From assembly GCA_025175895.1 (NCBI GenBank), contig CM046003.1, forward strand, positions 49,160,335 through 49,224,334: 64,000 bases of DNA, given 5' to 3'. The notes below the pieces were generated by a model that searched no databases, had not been told where the DNA came from, and saw nothing but the letters and a program-made list of their open reading frames with translations. Both the position numbers and the translations under genes were made by a program. The stretch comes from Wurfbainia villosa. Its lineage: Eukaryota; Streptophyta; Magnoliopsida; Zingiberales; Zingiberaceae. Within the stretch, counting starts at the first letter, position 1. Each line of letters starts with the position of its first letter. Shown here in pieces: positions 36,054 to 47,511 of the stretch.

Positions 36054-37534
36054 TATTGGTAATTTGACGCCGCTAGAGGGGGGGGGGGGTGAATAGCGTT
36101 TACTCTTGCGTAGATGGAAAACGTTCGCGTGCTTGTCTACAATTTTCGTTAGCGCAGCGGAAACAAAGATAATAAAGCAATAACGAAAACACAAACACAC
36201 AAACGCAAGGATATAACGTGGTTCGGAACCGAACCGGTTCCTACTCCACGGATCGAGCTCTAAAGAGCTCTAGCGATGCCAATGCAATCACTAACCACAA
36301 ATACTCCTTCTCGACACAAGTCGGAGGTGGAGAAACCTCTTACAAACTATTCTTACAACAATAAGAAATAGATGCAAGCAATTACAACAATGAAATATAA
36401 TGCAAGTAAAGAAAACTACTTTACAAATGCCTTTTGCTTGCTTGCTTGTTGATCGCTTGAACCGTGGTTGAAGACCCTGATTTACAGCAGCAAATCGCCT
36501 CAAAAACGTCCAAGAAATCGCTTTAGAACTAATGCCAAAAACCCTCCCGTCGAGCTCCTTTTATCCTTGCGCACGACCTAGATTTCCGCTCATCAATCGA
36601 TTGCCATAAGTCACCAGTCGACTGATGCCACTGTTGTCGTGAGACAACGACTCGATCCACGCTGGAAAAACTCTAACGGATCTCTTGGCAGTCGACTTCC
36701 AACATTGGCGATCATTGCCCGGCCGTCGTGACTAGCCACCGGCTACGGGCGTTTGCTCGACATTGGATTGGCAATCGATCGCCGACCCTTGGCGATCAAT
36801 CGCGTCGACACCCGATCGCTCGATGAGCGATCATGCCGAGCATTTCGGCTCTAAGCCGGTCGAACTCAAGTCGACTCACGGCAGTCGAACCGGCCATAAT
36901 GCCAGTCGACTGCCAACCTCAAAATGAGGTTTTAACCCACGTATGGTTCTCCCATACTTGCTAGACCACCCTTAGCCTAGACCTAAGCCTTCTAGCCACC
37001 TCCATCAGCCTCACGCCTCTCGGATCCCTCCAAGTCATCCATGACTTGTTCATCCATCGCGCTAGCCTCTAGGTGCTTCCGTCGGCTATGTCATGCTAAC
37101 GGTGTCTACACCACCAAGGCACATTGGACTTACGCCGCCAAGACTCCGCTTGGACTTTATGCCGCCAACCATTGGACTTATGCTGCCAAGACTCCCGCTT
37201 GGACTTTACGCAGCCAATATCAAACCCCTTGGACTTCTCATGCCAAGACTCAAGCTTGGACTTTCCCTTGCCAACCCATGTTGGACTTTTACATTGCCAA
37301 GACCCATGCTTGGACTCTTCATGTGCCAAGTCCCACTTGGACTTTTCATGCCAAGTACTCAAGACTTGGACTTTACCAAATGCCAAGTGTTCCACTTGGA
37401 CTTTCCATGCCAAGTACACAAGACTTGGACTTTCCCATGACAATTACATTGTCATATGTTTTTGTCGAAACATCAAAACATCACTCGAGTCAAACTCGAG
37501 TCCTGGTCAATCGTGACCTGGGCCGATTGCACCA
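36054..37534 (-). repeat. 5' LTR of element T2
   Basis: Matches 30920-32395 closely except for the block 36590-36910, where palindromic motifs differ in both directions. The CTTGG/CCAAG array (37117-37442) is almost identical to the partner. Confidence 0.9.
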
Positions 37535-37537
37535 TCA

Positions 37538-38481
37538 CTAACCAAATCCGCGCACTTCTTAGCGATTCGAAAGACTGACTCTTTGGATTGTTTAGCAGAG
37601 TTATATTGTCGGGAGATCATCCGATTGCATGGTGTTCCTTTGAGCATTATATCCGATAGAGATCCCCGGTTCACGTCTTGGTTCTGGCAGAGTCTACAAC
37701 AGGCCTTAGGCACACAACTTCATTTTAATACTGCATTCCATCCGCAGACAGGTGGACAGTCTGAGCGGACCATTCAGACTCTAGAGGATTTGCTGAGGTC
37801 TTGTGTTATAGTTCGGGGGCAATTGGGAGGACCACTTGCCATTAGTGGAATTCGCCTACAACAACAGCCATCATTCGGCTATCCAAATGACAATGTTTGA
37901 AGTATGGTATGGTAGTTAGTATTGGATACCCACCCTCTGAGAGGAGGTTGGGGTGGCTCAGTTGTTAGAACCCTAGAGAGCTCAGTATGAGGCAGAGTTG
38001 GTCCGTACTATCAGGCATAGAATGACGGGATCGTCAGAAGAGTTATGGAGATCGGAGACGGAGACCTCTGGAGTTCTCTATTGGTGACCATGTATTCCTG
38101 CGAGTCTCACCCACGAAAGGAGTGAAGAGATTTGGACTCCGTGGTAAGCTAGCTCCTAGATACATTGGTTCATTTGAGATTTTTGAGAGGATCGGAGTAG
38201 TCGCTTACCGACTAGCGCTATCATCATCTTTAACGGGTATTCATGATGTGTCCATGATGAGGAAGTATGTGCCAGACTCTACACATATTCTGCCAGATGT
38301 GTTAGGTTCCGTTCAACCTGATGCTACTTACGAAGAGGTTCCGGTACGGATTCTAGATCGTAAGGAATGACAATTGCGGAACAAGATGGTGTGACTCGTT
38401 AAAGTCGGGTGGAGTCACCACACCGATGAGGAGGCTACTTGGGAGCTTGAGGAAAAGATTAGAGTTCAATACCCCACTTAG
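37538..38481 (+). pseudogene. Integrase and chromodomain-like C-terminus of element B
   Basis: Continuation of the integrase after T2: LTKSAHFLAI, then CREIIRLHGVPLSIISDRD, DPRFTSWFWQSLQQ, and GGQSERTIQTLEDLLRS (the second Asp and the Glu of the DDE triad are present). A frame change near 37900 is followed by a decayed stretch and then KRFGLRGKLAPRYIGSFEI and VAYRLALS. The C-terminus reads VPVRILDRKE, a stop at 38368-38370, then HTDEEATWELEEKIRVQYPT with a final TAG at 38479-38481. This tail, about 110 bases before the polypurine tract, is the chromodomain-type end of Tekay-like gypsy elements. At least two stops and two frameshifts make it non-functional. Confidence 0.8.
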
Positions 38482-38580
38482 TCACTTGAGGTGTGTGACT
38501 TGTCTCCAGATGTCAGAGATGGTTGTTGTGACATCTCGTACTCGTACATGAGCAGGAAATTTAGGGACCAAATTTTTATT

Positions 38581-38592
38581 AGTGGGGGAGAA
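38581..38592 (+). other. Polypurine tract of element B
   Basis: AGTGGGGGAGAA directly before the 3' LTR. Confidence 0.88.
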
Positions 38593-40733
38593 TGTTAAAT
38601 ACTAAAATTTAAAATACTAAATTTAATGGCCAAAATTTAGGGAAAATAATCCTAAGAATTATTTTCGGGATTTTTGGAGAATTTGGGGCTGTCGATGAGG
38701 GAGAAGCTTCCGGTAAATACCAAGTTTCCTCTTATTTCTTATCTATGCAGGTGTATGTTGCTGTAGTGTGGATGGTGTCGGTGAATAGGGCAGTAGGGAA
38801 GGAATTGGGGCCGACGGAGAGGGGCTGTGAGGGTTTTATTTGGAGGTGGTAGTGCAAGAACGACTGTAAATGGGCTGAGTTTGGAGTTGTTGGCCGATTG
38901 TGAAGGAGGAGGTGGGTATGGAAGGTGTTTCGGGTTGTTCATAGGTGTGAAAGGCTGTGATTAGGTTGGTGTCGGTTGTACGATCATAAGTGGTATGATT
39001 AGTGAGCTGTGAATGGTTCCGGATGTGTTTTGATATGTGAGGTAGCTATTTGGGTTTTGGTTCCGTCCGTGGATGGTGTATTCGAGTGAAGAGGTGTAGT
39101 ACAAGAGTAATTGGACGAAAAGACTATTATTAGGCGAAAGAGTTAGATAAATTAGTGGAATTGGAAATTGATTTGGGTTAATTGGGTTATGAATGAAATC
39201 GATTAAGTATTCGATTTGTTGGTGGATTGCATTTTTGTGCTTAACATAGTTATGCTGTATGCAAGTTTCGGTCACGAGGCAGGTCCCCGGTCGTGACGAT
39301 TTCATTCTTGCAGACATTTTTATTCAGGCGGGTATTTTGACTTATCTTTTAGATATAGTCATGTTGATATGCTAGTTAGGATAGCTTGCAATAATTTTCA
39401 TGTTTATATGCCTAGTATGTTTTTGTGCCTACTAGATATATGCATTTGATCGGTATGATTATATCTTCCCTATTTTATTTGGATCATAGTTACTTGGATC
39501 ATAGATATGCACTTATTGATTGTGCATATTATTTGGATATGTATTTTTAGTTGGATTTACATGCTTTAGTATCATGCACCATCTTGCATGATTACATGTT
39601 GGCTGGACGGGGTTCCTTTATAGTTGAGCCCGCAGCCAATTACATGGCCTGCACACACTGTCACTCATGGGTTAGTGGTACATTAGGAGGGTGTGTGCAG
39701 TTGCTCTGTCAGACTCCGCTGGTCCGCTCATGGGTAGCGATGAGGCAGCGTGGTAGCGGGCAGGGATCCCTCCTCTGGTCTTTGACACCGGGAGATGAGA
39801 GCTTAGCTGCCCCACTCTGTTTGGGGCAGGAGGATAGGTGTACTCTGATAGCATCCTATCCACTCAGCCACTCAGGAGCAGTGATGGCAGAGTGCACAGT
39901 TGTCATAGCCCTACCCACTCGGCTTCACCATCGCGTGTGAGGTGGCTGACTGACATCAGGGGTGACCATGTCATTTGCACGACATTCACTTTTCATAGAT
40001 AGCATTTGTATTGTATTTGTTGCATTTTTATTGATGCTTTGGATGTTGCATATGATTGCCATGCATACAAGATACATATTTGTATATGGTGATGACTTTA
40101 TCTCTTATAGTATGACACATGCTCCTATATCAGGGTAGGAGATTCAGGTAAGTACAGTCCTTTTGTATTTCTTTTTTGCATACCCTATATGTGAGACTGT
40201 ACTGGCATGATTCTTATTGTTAGCTATATCTTACTTTGCATATCGACCATATCTGCTAAGTTCTTTGAACTTACCCCGTTGCTTTGCATCTGTTTCAGGT
40301 AGAAACTGCCAGGAGAGTCCAGCTGCCAATTCCCCCTCGTCGAAATGGATAGGTCTTATTAGTCTTATGGTTTTGGTTTTTTAACTAGATGAAGTGTGTA
40401 GGATTTGTGTTTGTTTTGGTTATGTACTTGTGGAGGTTTGGAGATATTTGTTGTGTCCTTATGGACCTTTATTCGGATTTTATCTCGATTAGTTTTGGTT
40501 GGGTATTCTTGCCCAGATGGCAGAAGGGGTAAGTCTAGTTGTTGTAGACGATTTACCATTTACTTTGATTGTTGGCCTGAGGCCTTATTACCTGCGTGGG
40601 TTGTTTGGATTCCGGTCGTGTTGACCGATGTATAGTGGCCGTGTCGACCTTGTATATAAGATTGATATTGTCACCAGTACAGGGGAGATGTTGTCGGATT
40701 TTCGTCTGGCGGGGACTCCCCCGGGGCGTGACA
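38593..40733 (+). repeat. 3' LTR of element B
   Basis: 2141 bases, TGTTAAATACTAAAATTT to CCCGGGGCGTGACA, followed by the TCTTC duplication. It is the uninterrupted version of the 5' LTR and proves the G insertion site: here GAGACTGTACTGGCATG is contiguous. Confidence 0.93.
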
Positions 40734-40738
40734 TCTTC

Positions 40739-42225
40739 AATGGAAAGGACTTTTTCTATTGGAAAATACGAATAAAGTGCTACCTGAAAATCGACCTAGA
40801 GGTCTGGTTTTCGATTAAGAAAGGTTTCGTCTCTCCAGTAGATGACTCGAGTGAGTTGTCAGAACCGGAGAAATGGACCACGAACGTTAGGAAACAGGCT
40901 TAAGTCGATTATAAGACACTTAACACCTTGCAATGTGAACTTACCAAAGAAGAGCTCAATAGGGTGGGTCCATTCAAAAATTCTAAGAAATTATGGGACA
41001 AATTAATCGAATTACATGAAGGTACAAATGACACTAGGATAGCTAAATGAGACATGTTACTTAATAAACTATTTAATTGTAAAATGAATGAAAATGAAAA
41101 TTCTAGTCAACTTCACACGAGAATAAAAGACATTTTAATCGGACACCAAATAGAAAATAGGGACGTAATTAGGTATACACTTAAGGCATTCCCGAGGAAC
41201 GCCTTATGGACATCCATTGTCGATGCCTATAAAGTTTCTAGGGATCTTTCTACAATTGTTTTGTGAACTTGAACTATACGAATAAGCTAACTTGGGTCAA
41301 ATAGAAAATGGTATTGCTTTAATGGAAAGTTCGACCAAAAAGGAAAGAAAAGCGAGAAGTGAGTCCGAAGAAGAGTCGGAATCAGACCCAAACAGAGAAG
41401 AAGAAATCATAAACATGGTCCGGAAGATGTTCAATCGGAGAAAAAGATTTACGAAGAAGGATGCTAAGAAAGTCGTTGACAACAAGCCGAGACCCCGATC
41501 GGAAGTGACCTGCTACGAGTGCAATGGAAAAGAACATTACAAGTCGGAGTGCGCGAATCTAAAAAATGAAGAAAAACCGAAAAAGGAAAAGAAGAAGAAA
41601 GCACTTAAGGCAACTTTGGATGAATCGTCCTCGGAAGAGTCGGACGCAGAAGAGACAAAGAGAAGCTTTGTGGGGTTCATGGCCGAATCAAGCTCTGGAG
41701 CCGAATCAAATTCCGAGTATGAGTCCGAGAGAAGCCACAGATCCGCATCCGTTTCTGAAGGACTAGACGAGGTTACTTCTCCCTTAGAAGATAAGTTGTA
41801 CAATATAATTGCATGCCTAGGTAGGAAGTTAGCTAAATCCGAGAATCGAGTCGACTCGCTTCTTAAGGAAGTCCAGATACTTAAGGAACAAGTCAACTCG
41901 AAGACTTCCACTTGTCAAACTAAGGATAGAGACTTAACTTAAGTTGCAAAGCTTGAGGAAGAGAACTCGATCCTAAAAAGGCAAGTATAAGATCTAACCA
42001 GATGTTGGAAAGGTTCACTTTGGGCTCCAAGTATCTCAATATGATGCTTGGATCTCAGCGAGCTGTGTACAACAAGTCCGGACTCGGATACAAAGATAAA
42101 TCCTACTATTAATCATACATGTCATTATTTAGTCGAAACGCTAAGAATCAAGTCCAAGCATGGGTTCCTAAGTCTAGCTTAGTCAATCAAGCTGGACCAA
42201 ATCAATTTTGGGTTCCCAAGAGTTA
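40739..42225 (+). pseudogene. Gag of element Z, main part, with stops and a frameshift
   Basis: Continues codon 16 of the gag begun at 3414: NGKDFFYWKIRIKCYLKIDL. It follows the UBN2/copia Gag pattern (LWDKLIELHEGTNDTRIAK, QLHTRIKDILIGHQ, AFPRNALWTSIVDA). In-frame stops occur at about 40901 and 41048; a frame change near 41266-41290 leads to the 216-codon frame 41292-41942. There the zinc knuckle reads CYECNGKEHYKSEC (C-x2-C-x4-H-x4-C), followed by a lysine run and a serine/glutamate-rich part. Beyond another stop the C-terminus has GSKYLNMMLGSQRA and ends FWVPKS with a stop near 42224. Homologous in order to T1's Gag. No protease or RT follows; about 45 bases later element E begins. Confidence 0.82.
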
Positions 42226-42483
42226 GTGAACAAAACTCAACCTAACTATTACTTAGGGGGAGCTAACACTGTAAAATATCGAAAAATAATAATAATAATA
42301 ATAATAATATATAAAATATCCTAGTTAATTAAGAAATTATCTGATGGAATTTTTAGAAATTTTTAGAAATTTTTCTGGATTTAAACGGAAGTTTTATGGA
42401 CATTTCATGAGGATAAAGCGGATAGGTTTTTGTAATGCCTGTTTAGACTATCTGTTAAGAATTAATAGATTTAATTAAAAATC

Positions 42484-42493
42484 TATTATATTT
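42484..42493 (+). promoter_or_regulatory. Possible TATA box of element E LTR
   Basis: TATTATATTT lies about 215 bases into the LTR, just before a pyrimidine-rich stretch resembling a plant transcript start. The same sequence is at 51745-51754 in the 3' LTR. Position and composition only; there is no other evidence. Confidence 0.3.
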
Positions 42494-43526
42494 CTTCCGT
42501 TTTCCCCCATTTCCCCGATCGACCGTTTTCTCCTCATTTCCCCAATTCCACTCCTCTTCTTTTCTGTCGATCGCTCTTTGTCTTCGTCACTTGGATCCCG
42601 ATCGCCCTTCGTCTCGACTGAAGGCGGCAGCGGTCAACCTACTCTCAGCATCTTCTTCCTCACGACGAGCGGCGGTGAACCACCTTGATGGTGCCATGGA
42701 CGCGCCGGCGGAGAAGGGGTGCGCAGCAGGGAAACTATGTCGGCAGGAAGTCGATTTGGGGATTTTCTCTGCCAATTGTCATCAGAGTGAGGTAAGGGCA
42801 CGATGTTTTGCTAGCTTTCAGTCGATCTCTTCATCACGACTTGCTGTTTCTCACACGGGCAACACGATGACGGCGGCGCTGCGGTCGGTTGTTTTTGACC
42901 GGAGGTGGAGCTGTAGTGGCAGTCAGAGCAAGTGGGGGAGGAGTATCACTGGGAAATTCGGGATGGAGGTGCTTCGAATCGAGGTATAAAGTTGATGTAG
43001 GATTATGATTTGATCCTAATATTAGAATTGGTATATGATTGGATCATATATGTTTTGTTTGCAGGATTTTGGTTCGAGATATTCGCGGACGTAAAGACGA
43101 TTGGTGTCTACAAAGCAGGTGGGTAATTCCTACCTTGGTCAGGTAGTTGTAATGCATACAGATTTAGATGCATGATCATCTTATATGATCATGTTACCTT
43201 GACCTTGCTCTTATTATCTTATGCTTGAACTTATCGTTGGATGTATTTATGCTCAATTGTTGATATCACATATTCCCTATCATGATTTAGGAGTTATAGA
43301 TGTGATGTAAATTGGCCTAGATATTTAGTAGGGTGTAAATGTTGGTACGGGCGATGACCCAATTTATAAATTGGTAAAAAGGTCATCCGTGGGTAGGTAA
43401 TGCCTTAAATGTAGGATTTATTTCTAATACCCGTATGTTGCATACTTGTTACCAACCATGTGTTGTGTAATAGTTAAGTGAAGAGTGATCGATTATTATG
43501 CTCTTTGCATTAGTCTAGCTTGATAT

Positions 43527-43790
43527 GATCGATGAAGTCGAGTCTCTATAGGATAGAGAGTCGTCGATCGATTAGTGCGACTCTCTATTGGATAGAGTTA
43601 TGATCGATCGAGTCGACTCTCTACATGATAGAGTCGTCGATCGATTGAGTCGACTCTATTGGATAGAGTTATGATCGATTGAGTATGACTCTCTACGAGG
43701 ATGAAGTCTATCGATCGATTAGTCGACACTCTCTGATATAGAGTGTATTGATCGGATGTACGACTCTTTGTTGAGCAGTGCATGGTAGAT
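43527..43790. repeat. Hairpin minisatellite in E 5' LTR (distorted copy)
   Basis: About six units of 35-40 bp, each with ACTCTCTA and TAGAGAGT arms around a 5-base loop. Several units are shortened (TAGAGTC for TAGAGAGT) and GATCAGT is replaced by GATCGAT relative to the 3' LTR array. Confidence 0.8.
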
Positions 43791-44208
43791 GGTTGTACGT
43801 GTGACAACATACTCATGTCATTTGCATGCATTCTGACGACGTAGTCTCCCTTGGGGTTGAGAGAGTCGTCAGTCATCTTGCCTCCTAGGTTACTCCCCGA
43901 GGAGTAACTGGTGTGAGGGCAGAGCATCTATTGTGCCGCACTCTACCACTATAGACGGTGGAAGTTGGAGTTGCGTGCAGTTGTCCTGGGTGCGTGGCAC
44001 TCGATCGCTCATTGGTAGTGTCAGTCGGAGTGATCAGCAGCAGGGACCCCCATTGTGTAGCGAGCTCTTTACGCTCATATGCTACTTGACCATGCTGCCC
44101 ACTCGGCCACTCTATAGCAGTGGTTGGTGTGAGTTGGGACAATTGTCATATTGTGCCACCTAGGCCACACTAGGGTCGTGGTAGCGATAGAGTCAGAACA
44201 TAACCATG

Positions 44209-44318
<110 letters not shown>

Positions 44319-45154
44319 TTATTGTGATGTTGCATTTGATTGTACTATGCTTGCTGCATTTTGTTGTACATCATATTCATACATGCTTGTTGCATATGTT
44401 ATACGGTTGTGTTGGGTACTGGTATATGTGTTGGACAGACCATTAGATACCTTGACCTGTAGCTTGAGTATATTATGAGTGGATCTTACTCTTCCTGTTA
44501 TATATTGTTGGATATATGTTCAGGTTGGATCAGAGTAGCGTAGCAGACTTCATGTATGTCTGCATTTTACGTTGTTCATTTGGTTAGACGGTATATGCTT
44601 GTATTTATATACTATGCTGATATACCTGTTGTACCTCTAGATTATGTTGTTGAATTACATGTGATATTACATATATACATGTTTTTCTATTACCTGCTGA
44701 GTTTTACTCACCACCACCACGGACTCTGGGTTTTTCTGTCGCCCAGGTAACAGGTAGAAGTCTTCGTGATGGCTTGGAGCACCGCTGGCTGACATCTCAT
44801 ATCACCTCCGAGGCTCCCATGTTTGTTTTGGGCTTTTCGTACATTGTGATATGTATTTGGAGTTTTCCTGATGTACTGTGTTGTGGACTTGTGGATTCGG
44901 ATTTTGTCGCTATTCTGTTATGTTGTGATGTGTTAGTCATACCGGTATGCACTGTGTAGTTGTGATGTTGTTGTGTTTTATATTTCCGCTATATAGTTGT
45001 TGTAGTTAGTTTGTTATGTTGTTGTGGTTGTTTACATATTTACATGTTGTTGTTGTTGTGGCCTACGAGCCTTGTATTAACCCGAAATATTGCCACGTAC
45101 AGGGGAGATGTTGTCCGTTTGCTTTTTGACACGGCATGCTCTCGGAGCGTGACA

Positions 45155-45370
45155 ACTTTAGTGGTATCAGAGCCCTAGGTTCTGCGATGCCATACAATAT
45201 TTTTGTGTCGAGTCTTGTATTCTCGGGAGTCGATTTATTTCGGTTTTGGTTTTCTGAGATGAGATGGACAGCGTCCTGAGCTCCAAGCAGCATGAGGTAA
45301 GAATTCCTGATAACTAGTAGTTGGTAGATATTTATCTAAATTTGCTCAACAGGTCTATACAGTTAGAGTT
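45155..45370 (+). other. Primer-binding site and leader of element E
   Basis: TGGTATCAGAGCC (45162-45174) is a perfect iMet primer site; about 200 bases of leader run to a gag-like ATG at 45371 (MTPVQTCSRGRSLRQP). Confidence 0.8.
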
Positions 45371-47511
45371 ATGACACCTGTACAGACTTGTAGTAGGGGT
45401 CGTTCATTGAGGCAACCAATCGGAGTTACCTTTAGTGTTTTTACTCTCGGTTTTAGTTGACTATGCTTTTAATGTTAATAACAGGGAATAACCTGTAGTA
45501 TACTGGTTATTATTTGTAATCGTGGTATTAGTTGACCACGGGAACGACTTGTTAAGTCTGTGAGTCTTGAACCTGTATCGAAAAGGTGATTTACCTTTGA
45601 GAGCCGACTGATACCGAGTCGGAAACAGGGGTCAAGACGTCACATTTCTTGTGGAAATCAGAGACTACAGTCTTAGAGATTTTCACTAATTATGCTAGTC
45701 AGATCATTACCTGTTGGGTAATGGACAAGACAAGTAGACTATTGTTGATGCAGATAGCGGAAGGCTAGGTTACGGTGTTTCATAGGGATTTTATCCCTGA
45801 GTTGTTCGTACTAAGTTGTATAACTTTGAGAGTACTTTTGAGTACCTAACTCATGTTATATCGAGAAAGAAGAGTTGTTGGCATACCATTATCGGGATCA
45901 AGCCGGTATTTGGTGATAAATACAGAAAATAATCTTTGGGAAATAATATATCACTTGATCATGGTTTAGTGATGTTGAAAGAGAGTATTTCCCCGTGTCA
46001 CTTTTAGTGACACATTGTAAGGAATTCTTGAGCTTCAAGAAAGGGTGATCGGTTAGTAATAGTGTACTGTGCAGAGTCGTGAGACTTGCGGAGGTTACGA
46101 CCACCTAATAGCTCAAGAAGATGAATGAATGATTTAAGCCACCTAGAGTTATTGGCTTATAGTGATTAGGATGTCGGGATCTTCTACCAGATCCTGCTGG
46201 AAGACGTTGGATTGAGACAAGAGTTTAGAAATGACTCCGTACAAGGTTTTAAGAGTTGGAGACCGGTAAGCAAATATTGCAGGTAAACTTAATAGAGTCA
46301 GAAGTCTCCGACTGTTGGATAAAGGAGCAAGATCAGAGTCATAGGCTTTGAGCTATTTTCCGATTATAGAAGACCAACCATAGATCATCAGGATGTTCTC
46401 GTGGATATCAACAAAATCAGAACAAAGACTTCGAAAGGATTGTGTGCGTACAGTGCAGATCATGAAGACACTTGAAGTCAAATTATCCATTGGATTAGTT
46501 CATCTGTTGCTATTGTAAGCAACCAATAAATTTGAGGAGGTGTATTTTGAAGACTCAGTTAAAGACTATCGATGGTATTCCAGGAGGATGATGCTCCATC
46601 TCGACAGCAGAGATCAGCACAGAAGATTGAGTTATCTCATCAGCAGTGACCTGCTACCTCAGGCATGGGTGGAGTTCTGTGATACTTCCCTTTAAGGGAA
46701 GTGATTTACGTAGCAGTATCAGCAGAAGACATCGTAGAAGACTCATGCAGACAACAACAGTTACCTCCAGATGTGATTTAATTTGTACAGAGGAGAGAGT
46801 ATACGACGATGGTCGTATCTATTCGGTATTCTACAGTTGCAGCTGGTAGGGTTAGGTGATGGGATGGGATGATCTAGGAAAAATCCTCGGATCATCTGGC
46901 CGCAGAATGCAATCGCTTGTCGCGACCGCTGATCCGATCTTATTCTTCAAGAAAGGCCGAGACTCGCGGAGCCTTTGGATTGGATCGACAAATAATGGAT
47001 TGTTCATGGTATTACTTTAGTTTACCCTCAAGGTTAATATATTGAGAGATACTTGTAGTTTATGGGTATCTTAGTCTAGAACATTCTTTGTTTGGATTAG
47101 AAGGGTCCTTTACATCGACTTGTAGGTCGGTGGTATCTCTACTGTCAGGTGAGAAGTGGACCAACAATTAAGAAGTCAAGGGAGGCCCTTAGACTTTGAT
47201 AGACATACTTTTAGTGTAGACATATCCTTACGGATGGTCAAATTATTGGAAGTATGGTATGATATGTCTTTCGAATGTGCGTATAATCCAAGAGCCTTCG
47301 GATGTAGTTTAGGATGAACTCCAAGGCTTGCCGTTGCATAGGCAAGTGGAGTAGGCGATTGAAATGATTGCGAAAAATAGTTCTGGTATTGAATATCACA
47401 TATGAGTGATAATTTTGTTGGTATCAGTGTTGCTAAACACTATAAAAATTGGAAGAATGTAAGTTGTGACTATAGGAGATGATGGAAGGGATATTTATCT
47501 ATCCTAGTATT
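45371..47511 (+). pseudogene. Eroded gag and protease/RT region of element E
   Basis: The ATG at 45371 starts a chromovirus-like Gag N-terminus, MTPVQTCSRGRSLRQP, comparable with G's MAPMRTHSRGRPSRR. The frame closes after about 30 codons. Further similarity to Gag and pol is scattered: near 45615 AEPTDTESETG-like wording occurs only with frame changes, and stops occur every few codons up to the solo-LTR insertion at 47511. No zinc knuckle or protease motif is readable. I regard this as a heavily mutated, non-coding gag-pol remnant. Fine alignment to a full Tekay element would be needed to place domains. Confidence 0.5.

Larger units (their letters stand above)
30920..37534 (-). mobile_element. 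Element T2: gag-only copia/Sirevirus-type retrotransposon
   Basis: LTRs at 30920-32395 (3') and 36054-37534 (5') with termini TGTTGGTAATTTGACG...TTGCACCAACA. Sense is minus: primer site 36034-36051, gag 35986-34270, 1.9 kb noncoding, polypurine tract 32396-32409. No pol. The 5' LTR is damaged at both ends (TA for TG at 36054, and CACCATCAC instead of CACCAACA plus the duplication at 37534), so no clean TSD can be read; the left flank is GACCT. It splits B's integrase. Confidence 0.88.
3459..40733 (+). mobile_element. Element B: Ty3/gypsy chromovirus-like LTR retrotransposon, heavily nested and decayed
   Basis: The TSD TCTTC is at 3454-3458 and 40734-40738. The 3' LTR is intact (38593-40733, 2141 bases). 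The 5' LTR is split by element G into 3459-5064 and 22635-23164 (2136 bases in all). A primer site follows at 23172 and the polypurine tract AGTGGGGGAGAA precedes the 3' LTR. The internal region holds an LTR-like block, an eroded gag/RT/RNase H stretch, a CACTA transposon, an integrase cut by T2, and a chromodomain-type C-terminus. Gypsy order (RT before integrase) plus the tail resembling EEATWELE suggest a Tekay/Del-type chromovirus. Confidence 0.9.

Noticed and set aside
42591..42989. 132-codon ORF with plant-like codon composition
   Set aside because: Part of E's LTR; the 3' LTR copy (51936-52184) is interrupted and shorter, and no domain is recognised.
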